From Oscarella lobularis (lineage: Eukaryota > Porifera > Homoscleromorpha > Homosclerophorida > Oscarellidae), in NCBI RefSeq assembly GCF_947507565.1, contig NC_089186.1, positions 868,001-932,000 on the forward strand: DNA of 64,000 bases, given 5' to 3'. The notes under the pieces were generated by a model that had not been told where the DNA came from, ran no database searches, and saw nothing but the letters and a program-made list of their open reading frames with translations. Each line of letters starts with the position of its first letter. Positions within the stretch are counted from its first letter, which is position 1. Below are positions 22,650 to 33,784 of the stretch, in pieces. Made by a program: the position numbers and the translations under genes.

Positions 22650-25600
22650 ATGAGATTCGTTTTTTCGCGAAAAGAATCCGTAGAATTCCCCGAAACGATT
22701 TCGCTCTTCTAAAACTGTTATTGGCAAAGACTTGTTGTTTGCGCAGAAGCAGAGAGGGATCTCGTCTGTTCGTTCCACGATCGATCGATTGGCAAAGATA
22801 ATCAAGAGTTTGAGAAATGAGGATGAATTGCGCCGTTTTCTTTCTACAGAAAAAGGATTTCGATCTGATCAGGTATGAAATGGTCGCGTTTTTCATCCCA
22901 GCAGACCATTCTATTCTCCTTTTCGTTAGTTCGACTTGGGCTTGTCATTACTTCACTATGTGGCGGGAAGAGAGTTTGATTCGGCGGAATTAGCCGATGA
23001 ATGGCTCTGTTATGCGATTGTGCAAAAGAATCAAGACATTGAAAATGAATCAGAATACGGGGTATGAATACGTTTAGGATTGGTAAATTAATTGATGCGT
23101 GGATGCAGTATGAACTCCGCCCACTTCACTGTGCGTGCAAGTGGGGAAATATTTTTGGCGTTGAATGGCTCGTCACTCACGGTGCAAATATCAACGTGAA
23201 AGACTGGGTATGACTTGCAATTGATTTCATATGTTTTCACTCATCACTCTTGTTTAGAGAGAACGTACGCCATATTCTATTGCCTGTGCAAGTTTCGTTG
23301 ACACAATGAAGAAAATAGTCTATCTCGAAGAACATGGCTACATTTTGTCACCATTTGATATTGTAACAGAATTGATATCAACCCTCTCGCAACAATAACT
23401 TTTGATTTATAGGTTTGGGGAGCTGAAAATCAATTTTCTTCATCTGAAAAAGCAAATGAGATTTTTAATTATCTTGTTAATGAAAAAGGATTGAGTGTCA
23501 ATGCTATTGAAGAAAAGGTGATACATGATGTGCTTTTGTTTGCTACATGTGCAATATTTGTAATAGGATGGGGACACTCCTCTGCATCGTGCCTGCTCCA
23601 ATGGAAGCATTTCCGGAGTAAAGTGGCTCATGGAACACCGCGTTGATATCAATAGCGTCAACAAGGTTAGAAGATTTCACTTGTGATACTTTTATTCTTA
23701 TTTCATCTTCAGAAGGGCAGAACGCCTTTTATGTTCGCGTGTGAAAGTGACATCAATCGTTTAGCGAAAGTTCGCTACTTGGGTGAAAAAGGAGCGGACT
23801 GTCAAGCAAAAGATCACGTGAGATGTTGTTTATTTGCTACAAATTCAATCAACAAATCGCCGTCTTTTTTATTCAGAAAGGGAGGACGGCTTTGTTTTAT
23901 GCCACCTATAACTCCTCAAAGTGTGAAGATGACGACGTGAAAGATGTTCTTCGATATCTTGTCATTGAGAAAGGCATTGATATCAATTCTGTTGATGAGG
24001 TCGCATTCTGACGATATTTTGAATTTTTGTTTGTTAATCCTATTTTTAGAAGGGAACGACACCCTTATTGTACGCATGTTATCATCCTTCTTTTCTTGTC
24101 ATTCAGCAACTAATTGAATTAGGAGCTGATGTCTCTGTCAGAAATAAGGTTAGTCAGAATTCTCATTTCTCAATCGTTCTCTATTCAAATCTTTGTAGAA
24201 CAAACAAAATGCATTGCATATGGTTGCAAAAAGCTATCGAAGGGTAAACAAATCAATTATTGATCTATTGATTAAGAAGGGTGTTGACGTCTCGTGTCAA
24301 GATCAGGTGACGTGTTTTTATTCCTAATTGAAAATAATTTATAATCGTGAATTTCAGGACGGAAAGACGCCTTATGAGTTGGCACATGATGGTGAAACAA
24401 GAGCTCTCCTTCGACAGCATTACGTATGTCATCATTTTGATTCAGTTTCCGTATGTATTTAAATTAATAGGACGCTGCCCGATTTTCCGTTCTTCGACGA
24501 GAAATTGTTCGTCAGGATTCGATTAAATTGTGCGTGATTGGAAATGAAATGGCGGGAAAAACGACGTTGGTGAATTCTCTTCTTCAACTCAATCAATCCC
24601 TTCCCAGAGTAGAAGATCGCACTCCAGGTGTGCAAATTCACAATTGTGAAATTTCAGGAGTTGGCAAAGGATCGACGTGGGATTTTGGTGCTCAACCAAC
24701 ATTCCACAGTGCACACGGTCTCTTCTTCCGCCAATCCAATACAATCTTCGTTCTTGTTCTTCGCTTTCGCGATGGGCAACAGATGACGTCAGAAATCGTT
24801 CTTCTTGAGATTGGGCGCTATTGGTGTGCGTTTGTGAAAGCGGCGCTTCGCACGCTTTCCTCTCGTATGACGTCACGTCTTCGTCTTTTGATCATTTTCA
24901 ATTTAATTGATTTTGAAGAGGAGACGGGAATTGAAGTAAGTTTCCAACTGAAACGAGTTGCACAAATTCTCCAAAAAGACTTCAATGACACGTTTAAAAT
25001 TTTACACGTTTTCGAAATGGATTGCAGTAAAAGCTATTCACTTCGCATGAACGACTTCCGGGAAGAGATAAAAGCTATTCGTGAAAATATGCTAGAGGTA
25101 GACTGAGTCACCTAATCGCCTAAATTATTAATTCAAACGTTTTTTTAACATGCAGGAAGCCAATGAGGTGCCAAAGCTTTGTCATGTCATTGAACAGAAG
25201 CTATGTCTTCCTGAAAAAGAAGTAAAGTCGTCATTGCGCAATTTTTTGACGTCAGAAGAATTTGTGAAGTGGGTTGTCGAAGACATCGGCATCCGTTTAA
25301 ATGAAGACGAGAGAAAAGTCTCCGTTGAATATCTTGACTCGTCTGGAATAGTAAGTAATCAAAGTCTTATAATTCCATGCTATTATTGCCTCGACCGCTC
25401 TGGTTGTGTCATAATGTCGTCGGTCCACTCCTCGCTCCGCCCTACTTCCCTTTCGGCATGCCGTCTGAGAAATCTGGCGAAGTGTCATTAAAAGACATCG
25501 AGTCGGCTTTGAGAGCATTTGAGGACGACCTCAAGAAGAGGGGAACACCATCTTTATATACGGTGACAGTTGAAGAAGCGATTTGGGTTCTTCTCTGTCT

Positions 25601-26784
25601 AGATCTTTGCATTCGGGTGGAAAACTCACCCGGAACGTTCCAGATTCCCGCTCTACTTCAGCATTCAATTCCTAAAGGCTCCTGGGTCGAAGACGCAATG
25701 TTTGACGTGTATCGTGGCCAGCGATACGAATGCTCTCTCTCCGTCGATATCATCTCGCCGTCGTCATTCGTCGTCTTTCAATCTCGCTGCTCTCGCATGG
25801 CCAAACCAACGAGTCGCGAGGCGTGGAAAGACGGCGTCAAATTAATAAGAATTGTCGACGACAAAGTCGTTGAAAGTCGCATTGAGCTAGGAATAAAGAA
25901 AGGACACTGTTGCATCGATGTCATCCTTCGTTGGTCAAGCAAAAGAGCCTGTGAGGAAGTGGCGAAGGAGTTCCTGGTCGAAATTAAAGACATGATAATG
26001 CGAGCGTGCGACGAGAGAAGCCCAGGAGTTATTTTGAACTGGTTCTACTTGGACAGCAAGCATCTGAAACAGATCGACGAAGACCCAGGAATCTATTCTA
26101 TGACTGACGTAGAAATGAAGATAAGCCAGCACGCCTTTGACCACGTCTTGTTTTCAGTTCGTCCGGAGAAAGGCCATTATTCTTCCGTCCGAAATTTGTC
26201 TATACTGACTGAAGAGGAGGTATTTGGAAGGAATGCATTATTGATTCTCTGTGTAGAATTCATGATTCTAGGTGTCAGCCTCTCGAAGGGGGAAGAGAAT
26301 CGTATCTCCTCGTACTGGTGAGACGAGGCAAGACAATCCCACAAAGGTAGAATCGTCAGGAGTATATTGCTCTAGTTTTTATTCAATGGTTTGCTTCTCT
26401 TAGGAGGACGCAGTTCCACACGTTGGGGCGTTGCCTGGTATTGAACTGGAAGGCTAAATTGTCTTTTCTAAAATTCTTTTTTATTCAGTTACCTTTCCGG
26501 CGGATGAGGAATTCGTATCAGAGGATTTAATGAAAACGTGTGCAGCCTTCAAAGGATCCAAATGGGAAGATCTCGGCTGTCTTCTTCTCAGCCTCGAAGA
26601 AGTTGAAGACATTCGCAAACCGTACGGCGGCAACTCCGTGCACATGCGCAAGGTGCTAGAAGCGTGGAACGCGGCGGAACCACGAACCGTAGGCCAGCTC
26701 ATCGCGGCTTTTGAGGCTGTTGGTGTGAACCGATTTCATATTAAAAAGAAATACGAAGAGCTACGCAGAACTGTGTTCAAGTAA
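22650..26784 (+). CDS. ROCO copy A2: ankyrin-Roc-COR-death protein with a lost splice acceptor
   Basis: Exons: 22650-22679, 22747-22872, 22930-23061, 23109-23207, 23258-23362, 23413-23517, 23567-23665, 23713-23817, 23877-23999, 24050-24148, 24199-24306, 24358-24423, 24471-25097 (Roc), 25156-25350, about 25388-26219 (COR), 26272-26346, 26404-26437 and 26489-26784 (death domain). The middle exons are ankyrin repeats (DGDTPLHRACSNGS, KGRTPFMFACES). Roc has GNEMAGKTTLVN, RTPGV, WDFGAQP and NLID. COR includes VYRGQRYECS and SPSSFVVFQSRCSRM. Compared with A1, B and C, about 35 bp covering the acceptor and the first roughly ten codons of the COR exon are missing. Retaining that intron gives an early stop, so A2 may make an ankyrin-Roc protein without COR and death domain. 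All other exons are open. Confidence 0.85.
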
Positions 26785-27216
26785 TTACATGTACATTTTT
26801 ACAGGTATTTTGCTGATTAGGCGATTTTTTAATTAATCAAGTCGCGTCTATAGCTGTATTATATCAATGTTTCAGTTTGGGTGCTTTTTTAATTTTGTTA
26901 TACTTGTTGCTAAGTTTTTATTTTAGACATCTTGAAATACCACGTGATCCGGATAAAGAAGCACCGCGAGGAAGTAAGGATTTCTCCTTTTTTCTACGAT
27001 TCCTCGTTCGTTTCACGCACCTTTAGATTGGTCGCTTTGCTTTCGAGGCGTAAAAGTGCGTAAATCCTAGTGAATTAGCTCAAGACGCGACGAATCGAGG
27101 TAAAAGACGTCCGAGAAGGCTCATAAACTAATAGATAGATCTAAACCTGTCTAGATGGCTTTATAAAGCCTGCAATCAACGCAGTAAAAGAGCGAGAATT
27201 GTCGAACGGGGTCCCC
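26785..27216. other. Interval between A2 and S3
   Basis: 3' flank of A2 followed by the duplicated 5' flank of the SLC12A8-like copies (compare 17640-17949). No gene. Confidence 0.5.
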
Positions 27217-27862
27217 ATGGCGGAAACGTTAGAACTCGAACCGTTTCCGCCGATTTCTACGTCGCCCGAGTCTACGCCCGCGTCGCAACGTCGCTCAAGC
27301 GGAAGATCGTCGCCTCAAATTCGCGTAACAGCGATCGACGACGAAGATAGCGAGCTATTACACGAGGTAAGATCGAAGGAGAGCCCCGCCCCCACACGCT
27401 AAGCTTCCCCATACACAGGACAAGAACAAACCGTGGTGGAAAACCAACTTTTTCATACGCGAACCAATTCGTTTCGGAACGTGGGACGGTGAGAAAACGC
27501 CACGACGCCATAAATGCATATTTAAGATCTGAATTCCAGGCGTTTTCACATCATGCATTCTAAACATATTTGGAGTCGTAATCTTCCTCAGATCCGGTTG
27601 GATGGTCGTAAGAAACATCAAACATAAATAATAAATAATTTGAATTGATTAATTGAATTTTTTCTAAGGGGCAATGCAGGCCTTGGTCTCTCCGCTCTCT
27701 TGATTTTTCTCACAGTCACGTTTTGGGAGGAAGACTTGGAGGCGTTCTTGGAACACTATACGTCTTCGGACAGGTAAAATTAAGTATTAATAAAAATATT
27801 TAATATACGTGTTCTCTTATAAGGCGATCTCTATTTCCTTATATGATTATTGAGCTCTCTGT
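27217..27862 (+). pseudogene. SLC12A8-like copy S3, internally deleted
   Basis: Exons 27217-27366, 27419-27488, 27540-27607 and 27669-27773. Exons 1-3 are open. Exon 4 has one extra G after the acceptor and an 88-bp deletion between two tttctcac direct repeats. Together these change the length by 87 bp, so the frame returns at HVLGGRLGGVLG but helix 2 is lost. The next exon reads AISISLYDY then stop, because homology to S1 ends at the same cttatatg breakpoint as in S2. A non-functional remnant. Confidence 0.75.
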
Positions 27863-27953
27863 ACTCGATTTTATCACTGGTTCATTTTCACATTCAAACG
27901 AAGGTTAATTAATTAAACAATTCATTTGTACATTTTTAATTTTGTTTCTTTTA

Positions 27954-28240
27954 GCGGACGAATTCTAGGGTTATAAAGCGGAACTTTGGAAGGCCAATCA
28001 AGATCCAGAATTCAAAGATGAGACATTTTGTCGTTTTCTTCACCACAGCAGCTGTTGTCATGGCGATCTGCGCAAACCAGATTTAGCTCATATAGAGATA
28101 AATTTGCGCTTCCGAAAACGACTGGAGGTAAAGAAGTCCGAGAAGGCTCATCGATTGATGATGCTGAGGGATTGTGTTCAAAGTAATCAAGATTTGAGAG
28201 GGGATGACGTTTCTTCTGTATTCCTTTCCTTGACATTATG
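27954..28240 (+). pseudogene. Orphan exon, second copy
   Basis: Copy of the exon at 22181-22440. It has TAG within DEF-GYKAELWK but stays open further downstream (LRFRKRLEVKKSEKAHRL, then LRGDDVSSVFLSL). Function unknown. Confidence 0.4.
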
Positions 28241-28431
28241 AGGGCGTGGCGCGTTGGGTCAATACTATACGGGCATCGAAATTATTAAACGTTGCGCATG
28301 CGCACATCATATGTGTGATGAGTATATTCTCTTCGGCGAAAAAAGCGAAGATAGACGTGGAACCGCTGCTTGTAAGGCAGTAATGGTCGATTAATAGAGT
28401 GCGATCGAACAGCAAGATTGTCGCTTTTAAG

Positions 28432-31400
28432 ATGAGATTCGTTTTTTCGCGAAAAGAATCCGTAGAATTTCCCGAAACGATTTCGCTCTTCTAAAACTGT
28501 TATTGGCAAAGACTTGTTGTTTGCGCAGAGGCAGAGAGGGATCTCGTCTGTTCGTTCCACGATCGATCGATTGGTCAAGATAATCAAGAAGAAGAGAAAT
28601 AAGGATGAATTGCGCCGTTTTCTTTCTACAGAAAAAGGATTTCGATCTGATCAGGTATGAAATGGTCGCGTTTTTCATCCCAGCAGACCATTCTATTCTC
28701 CTTTTCGTTAGGACGTCTATGGCTTGAAACTAGAGAAAGATATTTCTCCTCATCTGTTTACCTTGCCTGCTGATTATGCGTCGTACAGCAATGTTCTTCG
28801 ATTTCTTGGCACTGACACGGAAGCGAGACCGTTTCACTACGCCCGTACTCTTGAAAGCATATTTTGTCATAGCAAAGAAAACGGCCTTACTCCCAACGAT
28901 ACCGAAAACGCCCTTCTTGCTACGGCAAAGTTGTTTCTTTGTCTTAAAGAAGATCGAGAAGTGTCTGTAGATTCTTTGCGGCCTCTCTATCTTCTTACCC
29001 GTGAAGATGAGCTAAAATTGTCGAGCGAACTGGTTTTCCTAGACAATGTCTATGGCGCTACAACAGGGTCAAAAATGAATGAATGAATAAATGAATGAAT
29101 GAATGAATGAATGAATGAATGAATGAATGATTCGAATGAATGAATGAATGAATGAATGAATGAATGATTTGTATGAATGAATGAATGAATGAATGAATGA
29201 TTCGAACGAATGAATGAATGAATGAATGAATGAATGAATAAATGAATGAATGAATGAATGAATGAATGAATGAATGAATGAATGAATGAATGAATAAATG
29301 AATGAATGAATGAATGAATGAATGAATGAATGAATGAATGAATGAATGAATGAATGAATGAATGAATGAATGAATGAATGAATAAATGAATGATTCGAAT
29401 GAATGAATGATTCGAATGAATGAATGAATGAATGAATGAATGAATGAATGAATGAATAAATGAATGATTCGAATGAATGAATGATTCGAATGAATGAATG
29501 AATGAATGAATGAATGAATGAATGAATGATAGGAATGATTGATACGAATGAATGAATGAATGATACGAATGAATGATACGAATGAATAAATGATACAAAC
29601 GAACGAATGAATGAATGAATGAATGAATGAATAATTTGTATGAATGAATGAATGAATGAATGAATGAATGAATGAATGAATGAATGAATGAATGAATGAA
29701 TGAATGAATAAGTTATTAGTGATTTTATGAAACTTTATTTAGAGGGTATCCTCAAAATGTTTGCAACAGTTGCCTTCACCGATAAGGAGGAAGACGAAGA
29801 AAAATGGCAGCAAGAGACAGACGCGTACATGCTGTTTCAAAGATTTCTAGACGACTGCGAAGGTATAAAAGAACATTTATTCTCCAATATTAAACTCCAG
29901 AATCGGGTTATCGTTTTCAGAGGAAAAGCACTACTGCAGCCTGTCCCATGTCCTGACATTTTTCACCGGATCAAATGCAATTCCTCCTACTGGCTTTAGG
30001 CTGAAGCCCAAGTTGCATTTCAGTCATTCAGCAATTTTCCCACAGAGTTCAATATGCTTCCTAACGCTGACCTTGCCCGTTCAGAAAAAAGGTGAAGATG
30101 CGGAGGCATACGTCGAACGTTTAGTTCATGCCTTCGTCAACGTCACTCACCTTGGCCAAATTTGAATCAAACTTGTTAAACGTTTTTTGTCACTGCGCTG
30201 TGTTGCGTACATTGAAATCTTTTTGCGTTATTTCGAAATGACCAGGTTGTTCCTTTTAAAGGCTGTAATTGTGTTCGGATTTGAAAAACAGACCATTCTA
30301 AATCTGTCAGGGTTGTTGCTAATTAGGCATTAAAAGTCTGTGATTGTGTTCCGAATTGAAAAACATACTTTCAAAAATTTCAATAAAGACAACTTTCAGT
30401 TGCATTCATTTGTATCATTCATTCATTCATTCATTCATTCAAATCATTCATTCATTCGTTTGTATCATTTATTCATTCGTATCATTCATTTGTATCATTC
30501 ATTCGTATCATTCATTCGAATCATTCATTCATTCATTCGAATCATTCATTCATTTGTTCGTATCATTCATTCGTTCGTATCATTCATTCGTTTGAATCAT
30601 TCATTCATTCGTTCGAATCATTCATTCGTTCGAATCATCTATTCATTCGTTCGATTCATTCATTCATTCATTCATTCATTCATTCATTCATTCATTCGAA
30701 TCATTCATTCATTCGTTTGTATCATTTATTCATTCGTATCATTCATTCGTATCATTCATTCGAATCATTCATTCGAATCATTCATTCATTCGTTCGTATC
30801 ATTCATTCATTCGTTCGTATCATTCATTCGTATCATTCATTCATTCATTCATTCGTATCATTCATTCATTCGTTTGTATCATTTATTCATTCGTATCATT
30901 CATTCGTATCATTCATTCATTCATTCATTCATTCTTTCATTCGTTCAAATCATTCATTCATTCATTCGTTTGAATCATTCATTCATTCGTTCGAATCATT
31001 CATTCGTTCGAATCATCTATTCATTCGTTCGATTCATTCATTCATTCATTCATTCATTCATTCATTTATTCATTCATTCATTTTGACCCTGTTGTAGCGC
31101 CATAAATGTCAGACACGAGAATGTTATCGGCAGCTTGCCTTATCATTTCCTAGTCGACCTACAGAAGTGCAAATTGTCTTCCCTTCACGAAGAGACCGTT
31201 GATTTACTTCCTAAGGAAATTCGTCCTAGAATGCTTTCCAGTCTTGTCGGCGAACGCATCAAAGAAGAAAGCATAGTTAAATCGTCTAACGAGCAACGCA
31301 TTGAAGAGGCTGGCGGTTTGGAAGATTTTCTAAAGTCTGAAATGCTTGCCAAGGGCATTAAAAGCGTTTACGTTCACCAGTACAGGACTGAATCACTCCC

Positions 31401-33054
31401 TCCAACTCTACTGAAAGGCTTACAGACGTTAGCGGAAAAGTTTGAAGTTGAATGCCTGCATTCATTTTGCACTTCACTGGTTGTTTTCTCCAGTCAAGAA
31501 GAGATAGGCGAGCCGTCACAAAGAGACATTTTCCTGAAGTCTACTGTTAATGAAGAAGATCCAGGTCCCACTGTACTCTATATAACAGATTCTTTTCTAA
31601 ACTCAGCGACCAAGCCCGGCAGCACTTTTTCGGAAAGAGTTGCTGATTGCGTTCTTCGTGTTCTGCAAACTTCGTTCAAACAAGACAGCGTAATCGTTGG
31701 TATGCTTTCATTAGAGGTGTACGAAGGAATTCCTGTCTATTTGAAAGATCGTAATATCGAATTTCTTGAATTATGCGAAGAAGAGAATTTTTCAGAGAGT
31801 CGTGGACTTGGCAGAGTCGTGTGCGGAAAACGGCTTTTTTCTAGCCACGAGCGGCAAATCAAATACGATTTCAACTTCAAGTTTGAAGTAGACGAATGGG
31901 TCGCTTACGAAAAAGACGAAGACTCGTACATTTACGCGAAAATATTTCACTATGTGTACGAACGCAGTGTGAAGGCGAAAGCCGGATCAGTCAGACAAAG
32001 ACCTAAGTATATGATTATTATTGGCCTAGGAGAACCAATCGAAGCCGACAGTATGAAACTTTTCAAATTTTTTAGAGATCGTCCTGCGCCAAATCTTCCA
32101 GAACTTACTGAAGAGCGGGAAACTGCTGAAGAGAGCACAGACGTTGCAGTTTTAACCGAAGAAGAAAGCGCCGATCATTTGAAGCGGGAAGCCTTGTCTT
32201 TGGAAGGTAAAAAAGACGAGGTGCGAACGTTGCTGTCCGAAATTTGGGCCCTCGAAAATAAAGACGACCAACGGAGGGCAATAAAACGGTTGTTCTTGCA
32301 GTGGCATCCCGACAAGAACGACGAACCCGACGCGAAAGATGTCTTCATATTTTTAAAGGCCGAGGTGGAGAAAGGTCCTCCGGCCAAAAGTCGAAGTGAA
32401 ACGACTGGGGGTAACACTTCGTTTTCTTATACATCGTTCTACGACGAGTGGAATAGCTACGCAAAACGTTCCCGCCGTCGTCCACGTGAACAAGAAGCGT
32501 CGCCTCAGCCTCAATCTACTTCCGGCCAATTCCGATCTCAATCTCGCCGAAGGCGATCGGGTCCGGCCTTTTTTTCGCGTTCTTGTCCTCCCCCTACTCC
32601 GCATCTGAAGCCGGATCCAAGATGGGGAGCGATGTTCATTAGACAGGCTAAAGCTGACTTGCTTGCTGCTCAAGAGCACTATGAAAGGCAACGCAAGAAA
32701 GATGACACAGTTTCCAAGAACTTTGCTCTTGTCTGTTATCAATGCCGCGAATCCGTTGAGAAAGCACTGAAGGGCATTCTTCTTTGTAAGAAAGGAGTAG
32801 ATTCTAAGAGAATGGAAGAAAGCAAACTGCAGGCTTTTCTCCACGCTTCGGATTACGTCGGCCGTCATTCCGAAGAACTTGTCGATTATGTGCTGCTAAT
32901 AAACGACGAAGATGCCTCGAAGGCTCGAATGCCGTCGGATGACTCTACTTCCGAGCCTGCTTCATTGTACGTTAAAGCACAGGCAGATATTGCCTTGGAA
33001 GGGGCAGAAGGCATTCAGAAAATTGTTAGTGAAATGTTTTCTTCCATTTTGTGA
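28432..33054 (+). CDS. Chimeric gene: ROCO first exons joined to sacsin-like J-domain and HEPN region, split by a transposon
   Basis: Exons 1 and 2 (28432-28461, 28529-28654) are nearly identical to those of ROCO A2 and end in phase 0 after GFRSDQ. The next acceptor (cgttag, 28710-28711) leads in phase 0 into a sacsin-like exon, 28712-29050, resuming after the inserted element at 31105-33054 (stop). The joined frame is about 814 codons. Sacsin-like features are LLTREDELKLSSELVFLDN, LPKEIRPRMLSSL, a J domain with WHPDKN (about 32301-32320), a basic linker, and a C-terminal HEPN domain from about 32620 (FIRQAKADLLAAQ, CRESVEKALKG). Sacsin is a giant chaperone; this protein keeps only its C-terminal part and lacks the HSP90-like ATPase repeats. 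The DNA as given cannot encode the full protein unless the element is spliced out or absent from the other allele. Confidence 0.8.
29045..29050 (+). repeat. Target-site duplication, left copy (aatgtc)
   Basis: aatgtc directly precedes the left terminus of the inserted element and is repeated at 31105-31110 directly after its right terminus. Both are in the same codon phase (Asn-Val). Confidence 0.85.
29051..31104. mobile_element. 2,054-bp foldback element inserted in the sacsin-like exon
   Basis: The termini are a 24-bp perfect inverted repeat starting tatggcgctacaacagggtc (29051) and its complement ending at 31104, flanked by the 6-bp duplication aatgtc. Just inside each end lies a long tetranucleotide array: (tgaa)n at about 29074-29708 and its complement (ttca)n at about 30412-31082, together a potential hairpin over 600 bp long per arm. 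The roughly 700-bp centre has no transposase. It is a non-autonomous DNA element of foldback type. A 6-bp duplication is uncommon for the large superfamilies (hAT 8, PIF 3, Mutator 9), so the mobilising transposase is unclear. Confidence 0.9.
29727..29999 (+). other. Possible captured coding fragment in the element centre
   Basis: Open frame between the two tetranucleotide arms, with coherent sequence (GILKMFATVAFTDKEEDEEK, AYMLFQRFLDDCEGIKEHLF) ending near 29999. A donor-like gtataaaa follows GACTGCGAAG. It resembles a piece of a host exon rather than noise, but no family is recognised. Two diverged direct repeats (gattgtgttccgaattgaaa type, near 30266 and 30341) follow it. Confidence 0.35.
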
Positions 33055-33291
33055 GAGGAGAGGAAATGGCGTCAAGTAGTCTGTTTTTCTGTTTTTCTGT
33101 TTGTTTTCGTGTTTCTTGTCACCGCTGCTGCATGCATGCATGCTCTTTGTTTGCTTTTGCCGCTTTTCGCTTCTTCTTGTACGGTATATGCCACACTTTT
33201 TTTAGTAATTGCTCTTTGCTTGAAGTCCGTTGCGTGGATTATATAGAAAAGGTTTAGGCTGACAATCAAGTTGCAGTTTTCTAAATTCAAG
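33055..33291. other. 3' flank of the sacsin-like gene
   Basis: T-rich sequence after the stop codon with a short tgcatgcatgcatgc run near 33129-33145. No gene. Confidence 0.5.
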
Positions 33292-33784
33292 ACGACGCTC
33301 TGCTCGCCTTCACGCCGTCTTCCGCGTTCACGGCTGGCATCCGAAGACTTCCGACTGGGCAACAGAGATCTTCAACGCAGAAAGCGACACAGTCTGCTCA
33401 ATCGGCCGCGCACTATACCTGGCCATCTACGGGAGGGCGGCTTCGATCAGCGCCAACGAAAGGTACATTCGCTCAAAAAGCGTCGCGAAAATCGGCAGCT
33501 ATTTGCCGAACTGCATGCGGAGGATCGTATGCGCAGAAGAAGAAGAGCGTCTCAAGTTGAATACTCTAGTCACGAAAGTGGCGTAGACGTACGCTCTCCC
33601 CAGACCGATTGTGTCGGCAGGGGCTATTTTGCACATCCCTCTCAACCTCCTACGCCGTCTTGCCTCCCACGTGCGGCATCTGCATGGTTCTAATTACTTG
33701 CTCGAAAGGGAGCCCCGCCGATTTCTCAAAGTCGGCGAAGAACGACGTGCGAAACCTCGCGTTGTTTCGGCATATCGACGCTGA
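33292..33784 (+). pseudogene. Coding-like segment with an internal stop, unknown family
   Basis: After an acceptor-like ttcaag, one frame from 33293 gives coherent protein (HPKTSDWATEIFNAESDTV, SIGRALYLAIYGRAASISAN, YLPNCMRRIVCAEEEERLKL), an in-frame TAG at 33584-33586, then more open sequence (PIVSAGAILHIPLNLLRRL) to TGA at 33782-33784. Composition and codon use fit an exon better than the overlapping frames do. Either the TAG lies in an undetected short intron or this is a gene remnant. Function unknown. Confidence 0.4.

Noticed and set aside
24528-25106. Separate small GTPase genes at the Roc exons
   Set aside because: Each Roc exon is flanked by in-phase ankyrin and COR exons with good splice sites, so they belong to multi-domain ROCO genes.
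29050-29598. Minus-strand 182-residue HSFIHSF-type protein and the plus-strand frames at 30340-31097
   Set aside because: These are translations of the tetranucleotide arrays inside the foldback element. Several frames are open equally and there is no non-repetitive domain.
29051-31104. CRISPR-like or phage-type repeats
   Set aside because: The repeats are uninterrupted tetranucleotides without spacers, and the genome is clearly eukaryotic.
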